A DNA stretch of 45,004 nt, taken from the NCBI GenBank assembly GCA_045541135.1, contig JAZQIO010000055.1, forward strand, positions 1 to 45,004. Direction: 5' to 3'. Below the pieces are notes generated by a model. The model had not been told where the DNA came from. It did not search any database and was given only the letters and a program-made list of their open reading frames with translations. Positions 7,456 through 15,715 of the stretch are shown here, in pieces (positions within the stretch are counted from its first letter, which is position 1; each line of letters begins with the position of its first letter). The position numbers were made by a program, and so were the translations under genes. The DNA comes from CAZNKU01 sp045541135. Its GTDB lineage: Bacteria; Bacillota; Clostridia; Monoglobales; Firm-18.

Positions 7456-8732
7456 TTTTTCACCTCATTTAATGCTTGTTTAATATCATCAATAATGTCA
7501 TCCGCGTTTTCAATACCTATAGACATACGGACAAGGTCTGCTCCTATACCTGCGTCAATAAGCTGTTGGTCGGTAAGCTGACGGTGAGTTGTACTTGCAG
7601 GATGAAGCACGCATGTACGTGCATCTGCAACGTGTACAACGATAGCCGCAAGCTTTAAGCTATCCATAAATTTAACAGCAGCTTCTCTTCCACCCTTGAT
7701 ACCAAAAGAAATTACTCCACAAGCACCCTTTGGAAGATATTTTTCAGCCAATTCATAGTCAGGGCTGGATTTTAACTTGGGATAGTTAACCCATGAAATC
7801 ATATCATCATTTTCAAGGAAAGCTGCAATCTTAAGTGCATTTTCGGAATGTCTTTCCATACGAAGATGCAAGGTTTCAAGACCTGTATTCAAAAGGAATG
7901 CAGAAAGTGGAGCCATAGCCACACCAAAGTCACGGATAAGCTGACAACGTACCTTTGTGATGTACGCCGCTTCGCCAAAGCTTTCTGTATAAACAACACC
8001 GTGATATGATTCATCAGGCTGTGTAAGTTCAGGATACTTACCGTTGTTCCAGTTATACTTACCGCTGTCTACAATAACACCGCCTACAACCTGTGCATGA
8101 CCATCCATATACTTTGTTGTGGAATGACAAACGATGTCTGCACCAAATTCAAAAGGTCTGCAAAGAACAGGTGTTGGGAATGTGTTATCTACAACAAAAG
8201 GTACATCGTGCTTTTTAGCAAACTTTGAATACTTTTCAAAATCAAGTACTGTAAGTGCAGGATTTGCAATTGTTTCGCCAAACAAAAGACGTGTGTTTTC
8301 GTCAAATAATGCGTCAATTTCTTCATCTGTCATTTCAGGTGTTGCATAACGTACTTCGATACCCATTTTCTTAAGTGTTACGGAGAAAAGGTTAATTGTA
8401 CCGCCATAAATTGATGAAAGGCTTACAAAGTTTTGTCCGCAAGATGTAATATTTAAAATGGCAAGCAAGTTAGCCGCCTGACCTGATGATACCAAAGCCG
8501 CACCTACGCCGCCTTCAAGCATAGCAATTTTCTGTTCAACCAACTCAACAGTGGGGTTGGAAATTCTTGAATACATATGTCCCGGTGCCTTAAGGTCAAA
8601 AAGGTCACCAAGATGTTCCGCAGAGTCATATTTATATGTAGTACTCTGCGCAATGGGAATAACCCTTGGTTCACCGTTTCCCGGTTTGTATGCGCCCTGA
8701 ACGCACTGTGTTTCAATTCTGAATTCTGACAT
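7446..8732 (-). CDS. metY: O-acetylhomoserine aminocarboxypropyltransferase (sulfhydrylase)
   Basis: PLP enzyme making homocysteine from O-acetylhomoserine and sulfide. The 428 residues match the MetY class: the Cys/Met metabolism PLP fold with YSRISNPT near 54-61, SSGQAANL near 82-89, and the PLP lysine K207 in VCHSTTKYMDGHAQVVGG. The chosen start is ATG at 8732, with GGAGGG at good spacing and the family N-terminus SEFRIETQCVQGAYKPGNG. The longer frame from 8822 runs through the leader peptide and the attenuator and is not the real start. It forms an operon with metA (10-base overlap) behind a methionine-rich leader peptide and terminator. Confidence 0.96.
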   Translation of the reverse strand: MSEFRIETQCVQGAYKPGNGEPRVIPIAQSTTYKYDSAEHLGDLFDLKAPGHMYSRISNPTVELVEQKIAMLEGGVGAALVSSGQAANLLAILNITSCGQNFVSLSSIYGGTINLFSVTLKKMGIEVRYATPEMTDEEIDALFDENTRLLFGETIANPALTVLDFEKYSKFAKKHDVPFVVDNTFPTPVLCRPFEFGADIVCHSTTKYMDGHAQVVGGVIVDSGKYNWNNGKYPELTQPDESYHGVVYTESFGEAAYITKVRCQLIRDFGVAMAPLSAFLLNTGLETLHLRMERHSENALKIAAFLENDDMISWVNYPKLKSSPDYELAEKYLPKGACGVISFGIKGGREAAVKFMDSLKLAAIVVHVADARTCVLHPASTTHRQLTDQQLIDAGIGADLVRMSIGIENADDIIDDIKQALNEVKKCL

Positions 8733-8754
8733 AATAAAACCCTCCAAATCAATT

Positions 8755-8783
8755 AAAAAAGGTGAGGTAAAAATTACCTCACC
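8755..8783 (-). terminator. Attenuator terminator before metY
   Basis: Minus strand: perfect 10-bp stem GGTGAGGTAA (8783-8774) / TTACCTCACC (8770-8761) with a 3-base loop, followed by six T (8760-8755). It sits between leader peptide and metY, 22 bases before the metY start codon. Its 5' arm can pair instead with GCCTCATT (8811-8804), directly after the leader-peptide stop, an antiterminator of 8 pairs including G-U pairs. Confidence 0.85.
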
Positions 8784-8811
8784 GAATAAATACAAATGCT
8801 TACAATGAGGC

Positions 8812-8874
8812 TTAATGGGCATAGTTACACATCATCATGTCATACATCATAAGCATAGCCTTGAAATTTGTCAT
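8812..8874 (-). CDS. Methionine-rich leader peptide of the metY-metA operon
   Basis: A 20-codon ORF, MTNFKAMLMMYDMMMCNYAH, has 7 Met in 20 residues, including MM and MMM runs and a Cys. It starts with ATG at 8874, has a strong GGAAGGAG ribosome site, and begins about 33 bases after the predicted transcription start. The stop is followed at once by the antiterminator segment and then by the intrinsic terminator. By analogy with trp/his/leu leaders, ribosomes slowed at Met codons 13-15 would leave the antiterminator free and let transcription continue. Ribosomes reaching the stop would cover it and allow termination. This is inference from layout; the fit of the parts is good. Confidence 0.8.
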   Translation of the reverse strand: MTNFKAMLMMYDMMMCNYAH

Positions 8875-8897
8875 AACAACGTGCTCCTTCCTAAAAT

Positions 8898-8942
8898 CCT
8901 CAATTTACAGTAAATTATATCACATATAAAAAGCGATGTCAA
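8898..8942 (-). promoter_or_regulatory. Promoter of the metY-metA attenuated operon
   Basis: Minus strand: TTGACA (8942-8937), 17-base spacer, TATAAT (8919-8914), start near 8907. At the start of the transcript TTGAGG (8903-8898) can pair with CCTCA in the antiterminator region (8810-8806), a possible '1:2' pairing that would favour termination when the leader peptide is not translated. Confidence 0.85.
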
Positions 8943-8959
8943 TAAAATTTAATACAAAC

Positions 8960-10801
8960 TTATTTAAACTGTGAATTATAAAGTGTACTGTAAAAACCGC
9001 CAAGTGCCATAAGTTCATCGTGATTACCTTGTTCAGTAATTTTGCCGTCCTGAAGAACGAGAATCAAATCCGCATTCTGTATTGTAGAAAGTCTATGGGC
9101 AATTATAAACGAGGTTCTGTTTTTTGTAAGCTCTGCCATTGCTTCCTGAATTTTCATTTCAGTACGTGAGTCTACATTTGATGTAGCCTCGTCAAGTATG
9201 AGCATAGGTGCTTTTGAAAGCATGGCACGTGCAATGGTTATAAGCTGACGCTGACCTTTTGAAATGTTGACACCGTCATCTGAAATTACGGTATCATAGC
9301 CCATTGGCAGACGTTCGATATAGCTATGGATTTTAGCAGCTTTTGCCGCAGCGACAACCTCTTCCATTGTTGCATCCTCACGACCGTAGGCGATATTTTC
9401 AAAAACTGTACCGTGGAAAAGCCAGGTATCCTGCAAAACCATTGTATACGATTCACGGAGTGATGTTCTCTTTACATTTTCGATAGGCTGACCATCTATT
9501 TCGATGCTGCCTGAATTAACATCATAAAACCTCATCAAAAGGTTTATGATAGTTGTTTTACCTGCACCGGTAGGACCAACGATGGCTATTGTTTTACCGG
9601 GCTTTGCACAAACAGAAATACCGTGTAAAATTTCACGTTCAGGCACATAACCGAAAACAACATCTTTAAATTCAACTTCACCCTTTACATCCAAAAGCTC
9701 TTTTGCATCATCTGCATCAGGCTTTTCAGGTTCTTCATCAATTACTCTGAACACACGTTCTGCAGCCGAAAAAGCAGACTGGAATTCGTGCAGAATATTT
9801 GCAAATTCATTTATAGGACCTGCAAATTTTCTGGAATACTGTACAAACTGCGCAACACCGCCAAGTGTTATGAAAAACAGTGAGCCTGCGGCAACTACCC
9901 CGCTTTGTGAGTACATATACAAAATACCGCCGAACATCATAATAAGCGAAATGGAAATGTTGTTTATAAAGTTCATTGACGGGCCCATAAGAAGTGCATT
10001 ACATTCTGCCTCGTAATATGCGTCCATTGCATCGTGGTTATGTTCATCAAATTGTCTTTCAATTTCATCTTCACGGTGATACGCCTGAATAGTGCGACAG
10101 CCTGAAAGCATTTCTTCCGCATAACCGTTAAGCTGACCTAATTTCATGGAACGCTTGCGGAAAAGAGGGCGTACCTTTTTGGAACGGAAACGTGCAAACA
10201 CTATTGATATGGGAACTGTAATTACAAAAACAAGTATAAGGGGTTTTGAAATATTCCACATAAAAATAAGTGAACCTATAACCGTATATATACTTGTCAT
10301 AATCTGCACCAAATCGTGAGAAAGTGATGCATTTACAGTATCAATATCATAAGAAAGACGACTTATGATATCACCTGTTGCAGTTGTGTCAAAAAAGTTA
10401 AGTGGCAGGGTTGTAAGCTTTTCAAAAAGCTGTTTACGCATTTTGTACACAACCTTCTGACTAAGCCTTACCATCAATACTGCAAGTATGTAAGATGTTA
10501 CAGCCGCAAGAAGATAGCACACAAGCATTTTAATTGCGTTATCACGTACCGCAATAAAATCAACGCCTGCAGGGTTTGCCATAGCATCAATGGCGTCACC
10601 TGAATATTTTGGTCCTAAAAGTGCCAGTTGATTTGAAAGTAAGGTAAGTGCTATTGCAATTATGAAAAGATACCAATAATCCATTACATAACGCAAAAGT
10701 CGCAACAGCACACCTTTTCTGTCTTTTACATATGTATCTTTTACTTTGGTGAGGTTGTTTACGTTTGACATACCACCACCCATTCCGGGTCCTCTATTCA
10801 A
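8960..10801 (-). CDS. Heterodimeric ABC exporter, subunit 2 (permease-ATPase)
   Basis: A half-transporter of about 613 residues: N-terminal six-helix membrane domain, then an ATPase domain with Walker A GPTGAGKTTIINLL, a degenerate signature NISKGQRQL and Walker B MLILDEATSNVD with the catalytic Glu. The partner has Asp at that Glu and a normal signature, so the pair builds one consensus and one degenerate ATP site, as in TM287/288 and BmrCD. The start is uncertain. TTG at 10801 has GGGAGG 8 bases upstream and gives the Gly-rich N-terminus MNRGPGMGGG common in this class; ATG at 10783 with AGAGGA is possible, and GTG at 10810 has no room for a ribosome site. It overlaps the end of the partner gene. 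Substrate unknown, plausibly drugs or lipids. Confidence 0.9.
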   Translation of the reverse strand: MNRGPGMGGGMSNVNNLTKVKDTYVKDRKGVLLRLLRYVMDYWYLFIIAIALTLLSNQLALLGPKYSGDAIDAMANPAGVDFIAVRDNAIKMLVCYLLAAVTSYILAVLMVRLSQKVVYKMRKQLFEKLTTLPLNFFDTTATGDIISRLSYDIDTVNASLSHDLVQIMTSIYTVIGSLIFMWNISKPLILVFVITVPISIVFARFRSKKVRPLFRKRSMKLGQLNGYAEEMLSGCRTIQAYHREDEIERQFDEHNHDAMDAYYEAECNALLMGPSMNFINNISISLIMMFGGILYMYSQSGVVAAGSLFFITLGGVAQFVQYSRKFAGPINEFANILHEFQSAFSAAERVFRVIDEEPEKPDADDAKELLDVKGEVEFKDVVFGYVPEREILHGISVCAKPGKTIAIVGPTGAGKTTIINLLMRFYDVNSGSIEIDGQPIENVKRTSLRESYTMVLQDTWLFHGTVFENIAYGREDATMEEVVAAAKAAKIHSYIERLPMGYDTVISDDGVNISKGQRQLITIARAMLSKAPMLILDEATSNVDSRTEMKIQEAMAELTKNRTSFIIAHRLSTIQNADLILVLQDGKITEQGNHDELMALGGFYSTLYNSQFK

Positions 10802-12518
10802 CGAAAGCACCTCCCATCTGAGAATCGCTGATTTCTTTGTATTCTATACAAGTTTCAAGCAATTGATTATGTGTTCCTTTACCGATTATCTTACCTTCAT
10901 CAATTACCAGTATAAGGTCACAGCTCATAACGGCACTTACACGTTGTGCCACATTTACAACTGTTGTATCCTTCATCTTTTCATTAAGTGCATTGCGAAG
11001 AGCCGCCTCCGTTTTATAGTCAAGTGCAGATGAGCTGTCATCAAGTATCAAAATCTGCGGATTACCCGCTATTGCCCTTGTGATTAAAATGCGTTGCTTC
11101 TGACCGCCCGACACATTAGTACCCTTTTGAGCAAGCTTGTGCTGATAACCATCCTCAAAGGCAGATATAAAGTCGTGTGCCTGTGCGGTTTTTGCAGCTT
11201 CTTTTATAGTTTCAATATTTATATTTCTACCAAAGGATACATTTTCCTCAATAGTATCTGCATACAAAAAGTCATTCTGCATTGCTGTACCGAACATTGC
11301 ATAAAGCTCCTTACGGTTTATGGTGCGGATATCCTTCCCGTTTATACGGATGCTACCCTCATCAACATCATAAAAACGAAGAAGCAATTTAACAATTGTA
11401 GACTTACCACTTCCCGTTGCGCCGATAATACCTAAAGACTGACCTTTATAAAGCTTAAAGCTTATATTTTCTACATCGGGCTTTTTACCCTCATAGGAAA
11501 AAGAAACGTTATCAAATTCAACAAATACATTTTCATCACCTGAAGGATATGCATCACATGGTGCTACTTCAAACTCGTCCTGACATTTTAAAACTTCGTC
11601 AATTCGTTTTGCAGATGCCGAACATTTACTTGTCATAACAAAAAGTCTTGTAAGCATCATCATAGCCATTGAAATCTGTGTAAAATACTGCATAAACACA
11701 ATTATGGTTTCAGGGTCAGACTGATAGTTTGCAATCCTTGCGGCACTAAGTGCAACAACTGCCGCCATACCAAGATTCATAGAAAGGGTCATTATGGGGT
11801 TTGTAGCACCCATTATTATATTTGCATAATTTTCTTTTTTGACCAATTCAGAATTTACTTTATCAAATCTTCTGTGTTCGTATTCATCCTTTGAAAGTGC
11901 CTTAATAACACGTATGCCCTGTGCATCCTCACGTACTACACGCACCATATCATCAACCGCACTCTGAACTTTGGTATAAAGGGGAATACCCTTTTTCATC
12001 AGCAGGTACACAATAACAAACATAATGGGCATTATGGCAAGCATAACAGATGAAAGAAACGCATCCATTGACATAGTTATTACAATACCACCTATTAAAA
12101 GCAATGGTGCGCGGATACCGATAATCTGTATAAGACGTATGAAGTTATGAATGTGATATGTATCCGTTGTAACACGGGATTCAAGTGAAGCAACAGTAAA
12201 TTTGTCTGTCTGTGCTGCAGAAAGTCTGATGGTTTTAGCAAATAAATCATGGCGTAGATTTTCAGACACATTACGCGCTACCCCCGCAACAATTTTATTG
12301 GCAATTAAATTGCAGACAAAGGAAACTGCCGCACACAAAATCATTACACATCCCCAGAATGCTATTAAAGTAATACTTTGAAATTCAATTACATTTTTCA
12401 GAATATGACTTAAAACATATGGAACACCAAGTTCACCTAAAATACCGATTATCCTAATAGCAAAAGAAATTATGGTCTTCCAGCGGTAAGGACTCATATA
12501 TCTTAAGAGCATTTTCAT
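10794..12518 (-). CDS. Heterodimeric ABC exporter, subunit 1 (degenerate ATP site)
   Basis: A half-transporter of 574 residues with a six-helix domain and an ATPase domain. Walker A is GATGSGKSTIVKLL and the signature is NVSGGQKQR. Walker B is ILILDDSSSALD, with Asp in place of the catalytic Glu, the mark of the inactive site in heterodimeric exporters. The start is ATG at 12518, preceded by GGAGGTG with 6-base spacing; the upstream TTG at 12542 lies in the terminator/leader and is rejected. The gene is followed by and overlaps subunit 2. Expression is probably controlled by the short leader upstream, which carries a 3-codon ORF and an intrinsic terminator. Confidence 0.92.
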   Translation of the reverse strand: MKMLLRYMSPYRWKTIISFAIRIIGILGELGVPYVLSHILKNVIEFQSITLIAFWGCVMILCAAVSFVCNLIANKIVAGVARNVSENLRHDLFAKTIRLSAAQTDKFTVASLESRVTTDTYHIHNFIRLIQIIGIRAPLLLIGGIVITMSMDAFLSSVMLAIMPIMFVIVYLLMKKGIPLYTKVQSAVDDMVRVVREDAQGIRVIKALSKDEYEHRRFDKVNSELVKKENYANIIMGATNPIMTLSMNLGMAAVVALSAARIANYQSDPETIIVFMQYFTQISMAMMMLTRLFVMTSKCSASAKRIDEVLKCQDEFEVAPCDAYPSGDENVFVEFDNVSFSYEGKKPDVENISFKLYKGQSLGIIGATGSGKSTIVKLLLRFYDVDEGSIRINGKDIRTINRKELYAMFGTAMQNDFLYADTIEENVSFGRNINIETIKEAAKTAQAHDFISAFEDGYQHKLAQKGTNVSGGQKQRILITRAIAGNPQILILDDSSSALDYKTEAALRNALNEKMKDTTVVNVAQRVSAVMSCDLILVIDEGKIIGKGTHNQLLETCIEYKEISDSQMGGAFVE

Positions 12519-12540
12519 TCTATACACCTCCGATTTATGC

Positions 12541-12569
12541 AAAAAACGGTTCTGAAAATAGAACCGTTT
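12541..12569 (-). terminator. Terminator inside the ABC exporter leader
   Basis: Minus strand: AAACGGTTCT (12569-12560) / AGAACCGTTT (12553-12544), loop of 6, then TTTTTT. It lies downstream of the exporter promoter and 23 bases before the start codon, so it can attenuate the exporter as well as stop readthrough from the lipoprotein gene. Confidence 0.85.
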
Positions 12570-12579
12570 AAATGTTCAT
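12568..12579 (-). other. Three-codon upstream ORF (M-N-I-stop) in ABC exporter leader
   Basis: ATG AAC ATT TAA. The A of its ATG (12579) is exactly where the promoter upstream should start transcription, so the uORF may be leaderless. Its stop codon touches the 5' arm of the terminator hairpin, so a ribosome stalled here would block hairpin formation. The assignment rests on position only. Confidence 0.4.
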
Positions 12580-12585
12580 ATGTTA

Positions 12586-12614
12586 ATTATAATTTTTTTG
12601 ATCGATACCGTCAA
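12586..12614 (-). promoter_or_regulatory. Promoter of the ABC exporter genes
   Basis: Minus strand: TTGACG (12614-12609), 17-base spacer, TATAAT (12591-12586). It lies between the lipoprotein stop (12631) and the leader terminator; start expected at about 12579. Confidence 0.75.
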
Positions 12615-12630
12615 CCCTGTAAAGAAAAAT

Positions 12631-13254
12631 TTACTTTAAATTTACATTTACGGTAACTTCTGTACGATTCTCACCCTTAAAATAAACAATTTCCAAATTA
12701 TCATCTATGCGTTTTACACTTTTTATAGCATCAGCAGGAACTGCACATGGTGAGAAATCATATGCAAGCTCTTTATGTAATTTAGAAGAATCAAAAATAT
12801 TTTTTATTATCAAAAAAGTATCGGGATCCCGTGCTTCATCATATTCCATATATACAACGATTTCTTCATCAACATACGACGGATTCCAGCAAATATCAGA
12901 AAGTTTGTTCGTTATCAAATCAAAATACGTACACGAAAGTGCTGAAGTTCCCATACTGTTACATATTTCAAGCACATTATCAGAAACATAGCTGATTTCA
13001 GGCTCCTTAACAACAGTTTGTTCATATACGACATTTCCGTAAGAATCATATAAAGTATATGTATACGCAACCTGATTATCCTTTGTACCCTCGACAAGTT
13101 TAAATCTTTTGTCCATACTTATAATATTTTCAGTTTTTTCAACTGCAGATGTATCCGTCAATGAATCATCCGGCGTTTTTTTCTCACAAGCAATAACACA
13201 TATTGCAATAAATAATGTCAGAGCTATACTTAAAATTCTTTTGAAATTTCTCAT
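12631..13254 (-). CDS. Putative lipoprotein of unknown function
   Basis: A 207-residue exported protein with a type II signal peptide: MRNFKRILSIALTLFIAICV then a lipobox ending VIAC (Cys at about residue 23), followed by a Lys/Asp/Thr-rich tether. The mature part (FKLVEGTKDNQVAYTYTLYD, YMEYDEARDPDTFLIIKN) has a beta-rich look with repeated 'YDSYGNVVYE'-like turns, but I do not recognise the family. ATG at 13254 follows GGAGGAATTATT. It has its own promoter and stands between the ABC exporter and the transporter gene; no functional link can be drawn. Confidence 0.75.
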   Translation of the reverse strand: MRNFKRILSIALTLFIAICVIACEKKTPDDSLTDTSAVEKTENIISMDKRFKLVEGTKDNQVAYTYTLYDSYGNVVYEQTVVKEPEISYVSDNVLEICNSMGTSALSCTYFDLITNKLSDICWNPSYVDEEIVVYMEYDEARDPDTFLIIKNIFDSSKLHKELAYDFSPCAVPADAIKSVKRIDDNLEIVYFKGENRTEVTVNVNLK

Positions 13255-13312
13255 AATAATTCCTCCATCCGGTACAATGATATACAGAACAAAACATCAC
13301 ACCATTTCGTAT

Positions 13313-13341
13313 ATTATATCATTTTTTTGCAATCACGTCAA
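13313..13341 (-). promoter_or_regulatory. Promoter of the lipoprotein gene
   Basis: Minus strand: TTGACG (13341-13336), 17-base spacer, TATAAT (13318-13313). The -35 box lies just beyond the transporter terminator. Confidence 0.75.
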
Positions 13342-13347
13342 CCTATT

Positions 13348-13403
13348 AAAAAACAGTCCCTTGAAACCGACAAAGTTTATACTGTCGAAAAAAGGGACTG
13401 TTT
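13348..13403 (-). terminator. Terminator of the sodium-dependent transporter gene
   Basis: Minus strand: 12-bp stem AAACAGTCCCTT (13403-13392) / AAGGGACTGTTT (13362-13351), with an inner CGACA/TGTCG hairpin, followed by a T-run. It starts 5 bases after the transporter stop. Confidence 0.85.
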
Positions 13404-13407
13404 AATT

Positions 13408-14790
13408 TTAATTAAATACTCCGAAAGCTGAAATAAATATTATAATCAGACAAACGGGAGCAACAAACTTAACCATCAACTTATACAAGCCTTCACGGCC
13501 AAACTTTTCACCGTTTGCTTTAACCTCATCGATAATGGATTTCGGCTTTGATACCCAACCCACAAGCAAGCAGGTAACAAATGCAACAATAGGCATAAGA
13601 ACATAGTTTGACGCATAGTCAAGAATATCAAGTATCTGACCGACTGAACCATTAGGTAATTTAACTTCAAAATACCATTTTGAATATCCCAGACAGGTTA
13701 CAAGTGCAATTAAAGCAGATATGACCAACACAACCTTACAGGATTTCTTTCTTTCCCAACCGAATTTATCCATAACAACTGAAGTTATAGCTTCAAGTAG
13801 GGATACCGCCGATGTAAGAGCGGCAAAAACAACCAATACAAAGAATGCAGCACCGACAACGTCACCAATCCAGCCCATCTCCGCAAACACTTTAGGAAGT
13901 GATACAAAAAGCAAGCTTGGTCCCGATTTTTCAAGACCTGCCGCCCCCTGGAATGCATATACAACAGGAATCATAATCATACCTGCAAGGAAAGCAACAA
14001 ATGTATCGCAAATTTCAATTTGGTTAACAGCTTTGACCATATTGTCTTCCTTACGCATATAAGAGCCGTATGTAATCATAATACCCATAGCAAGGCTCAT
14101 TGAATAGAATATCTGCCCCATTGCGTCAACTACAACCATAAAGAACTTGCCAATTGTCATTCCCGTAAAATCAGGAATTAAATATATTTTAAGACCGTCA
14201 ATTGCAGTACCGAAATCGCCCTTTATGGTAAGTGCAAAAATTGCAATACCAACAATAAGTACAAAAAGTATCGGCATTAACACCTTCGAAAACTTTTCAA
14301 TACCCTTATCAACACCTGCAAATACTACCAATGCACAAATTGCCATAAATACTGCACACCAGAAAATCGGCGACCAGGGAGCTGAAATAAATCCTCCAAA
14401 ATACGAATCGCTTACTAATTCCCATCCGCGTCCGTCAAGATAATCAACTGTATACTTTGTTACCCAACCGCCTATTACACAGTAATAAGGAAATATGATA
14501 AAAGGAACAATTGAAGCCAGATATCCAAGGAACCCAAAATTCTTATTAATATCACCGTATGCTTTAATCGGACTTCTTCTTGTTTTACGTCCTATGGCAA
14601 TTTCAGTTGTCATAAGAGCAAAACCGAAAGTCAAAGCCAATATAATGTAAACAAGTATGAATACACCGCCACCATTTTTAGCCGCAAGATAAGGAAAACG
14701 CCAAAGGTTACCCAAACCTACTGCAGAACCTGCAGCAGCTAAAACAAAACCTAATCTGCCCGTGAAGGAGCCTCTTTTTTCATTTGACAT
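13408..14790 (-). CDS. Sodium-dependent transporter, NSS (SNF) family
   Basis: A 460-residue polytopic membrane protein of the neurotransmitter:sodium symporter family, whose bacterial members import amino acids (for example MhsT, TnaT, LeuT). The signature in helix 1 is GSAVGLGNLWRFPYLAAKNGGG (about residues 16-37), covering the sodium and substrate site. The unwound helix 6 region includes FYSMSLAMGIMITYGSYM, and about 11-12 hydrophobic helices follow. ATG at 14790 is preceded by GTGAGGTG. It is monocistronic, with a promoter and terminator of its own. The substrate cannot be read from sequence alone; hydrophobic or aromatic amino acids are the most common in this group. Confidence 0.92.
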   Translation of the reverse strand: MSNEKRGSFTGRLGFVLAAAGSAVGLGNLWRFPYLAAKNGGGVFILVYIILALTFGFALMTTEIAIGRKTRRSPIKAYGDINKNFGFLGYLASIVPFIIFPYYCVIGGWVTKYTVDYLDGRGWELVSDSYFGGFISAPWSPIFWCAVFMAICALVVFAGVDKGIEKFSKVLMPILFVLIVGIAIFALTIKGDFGTAIDGLKIYLIPDFTGMTIGKFFMVVVDAMGQIFYSMSLAMGIMITYGSYMRKEDNMVKAVNQIEICDTFVAFLAGMIMIPVVYAFQGAAGLEKSGPSLLFVSLPKVFAEMGWIGDVVGAAFFVLVVFAALTSAVSLLEAITSVVMDKFGWERKKSCKVVLVISALIALVTCLGYSKWYFEVKLPNGSVGQILDILDYASNYVLMPIVAFVTCLLVGWVSKPKSIIDEVKANGEKFGREGLYKLMVKFVAPVCLIIIFISAFGVFN

Positions 14791-14819
14791 AATTACACCT
14801 CACTAAAAAATTCTTTAGT

Positions 14820-14848
14820 ATTATACCACACTATATTGCTAAAATCAA
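14820..14848 (-). promoter_or_regulatory. Likely promoter of the NSS transporter
   Basis: Minus strand: TTGATT (14848-14843), 17-base spacer, TATAAT (14825-14820). It overlaps the last codon of the SDR gene. Confidence 0.6.
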
Positions 14849-15594
14849 CCATTATTCTTCTTTTTTTGAAAAATTAAGGTAATCTTTGACAAAATTCTGT
14901 CGGGAACAAATCGGCTGAAAAAAACTGCACACTTAAATTTAAAACCGGGAATTATAACATTTTTTCTTTTAAACATTTTATTAATTGCATACCTTGCAAT
15001 ATACTCCGCAGACATTAGCGAAACACCGGTTCCCACACCCGCAACTGAGTTAAATTCAGTATCCGCAGTGCCTGGACAAAGAGCACCAATGTATACATCC
15101 GTTCCTCTTACTTCTTCTGCTATTGCTTGTGTAAGTCGAAGAACATATGCTTTAGTCGCATAGTATGATGAAAACATAGGTCCCGGAGCGTATGCTGCCA
15201 CTGATGATACATTTAGTATATATCCTTTATTTTCCTTAATAAATTTTTTTGCAAAAAATTTGGTTATAATATGAAGTGCAGTTATGTTGGTGTTTATCAT
15301 ACTTACTTCTTTTCCCAAGTCAGTTTCAACAAATTCACCAAATACACCAAAACCTGCACAATTTATAACAACATCTATATCTTCATTTACTAACCATTGA
15401 CAAAGCTTAATACAATTTTCAAAAGCAGACAAATCACAGCTTACGGTCTGACAATTCACATTAACAGATTTTTTTATTTCCTCCAATTTATCTGCACGTC
15501 TTGCAACCAATATAAGTTCGTAACCTCTGTCCGCAAGTTCAATTGCAATATGACGTCCTATACCTGAGCTTGCGCCTGTAACCAAAGCTTTCAA
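14845..15594 (-). CDS. Short-chain dehydrogenase/reductase
   Basis: A classical SDR of about 249 residues. N-terminal nucleotide motif TGASSGIGRHIAIELADRGY followed by LVARR (favours NADP), NCAGFG, catalytic Ser in NVSSVAAYAPG, and YATKAYV with the YxxxK pair, then PGTADTEF. The C-terminal tail is hydrophobic and basic (FFSRFVPDRILSKI). The substrate is unknown; the sequence resembles general SDR/DltE-like reductases. The start is uncertain: TTG at 15594 has AAGAGGTG at 6-base spacing and gives MKALVTGASSG, while GTG at 15603 has the ribosome site right against it. It has a weak TG-extended promoter of its own upstream and stands back to back with the T-box operon. Confidence 0.88.
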   Translation of the reverse strand: MKALVTGASSGIGRHIAIELADRGYELILVARRADKLEEIKKSVNVNCQTVSCDLSAFENCIKLCQWLVNEDIDVVINCAGFGVFGEFVETDLGKEVSMINTNITALHIITKFFAKKFIKENKGYILNVSSVAAYAPGPMFSSYYATKAYVLRLTQAIAEEVRGTDVYIGALCPGTADTEFNSVAGVGTGVSLMSAEYIARYAINKMFKRKNVIIPGFKFKCAVFFSRFVPDRILSKITLIFQKKKNNG

Positions 15595-15614
15595 ACAAAT
15601 CACCTCTTCAACTG

Positions 15615-15643
15615 ATTATAACACAAAAACCTCAAAAAGAAAA
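15615..15643 (-). promoter_or_regulatory. Weak extended -10 promoter for the SDR gene
   Basis: Minus strand: TATAAT (15620-15615) preceded by TGT (extended -10), with a poor -35 (TTTTCT, 15643-15638) at 17 bases. Confidence 0.45.
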
Positions 15644-15669
15644 TATTTTTAAAAATTTTAAAAAAAGTA

Positions 15670-15698
15670 TTGACAACAAAAATAAACAGTGATAGAAT
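15670..15698 (+). promoter_or_regulatory. Promoter of the T-box / 2-oxoacid oxidoreductase operon
   Basis: TTGACA (15670-15675), 17-base spacer, TAGAAT (15693-15698), followed within about 20 bases by the T-box Stem I. Confidence 0.85.
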
Positions 15699-15715
15699 GT
15701 ATTCATAATTTTTCA

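Noticed and set aside
8733..8822. Longer MetY start at 8822
   Set aside because: The extension runs through the leader-peptide end and the attenuator hairpin, has no ribosome site, and the family N-terminus begins at 8732.
8733..8907. SAM riboswitch before metY
   Set aside because: The leader is only about 175 bases and taken up by the leader peptide and one hairpin; no SAM-I core (such as the k-turn and AGAGxxxxGG elements) was found.
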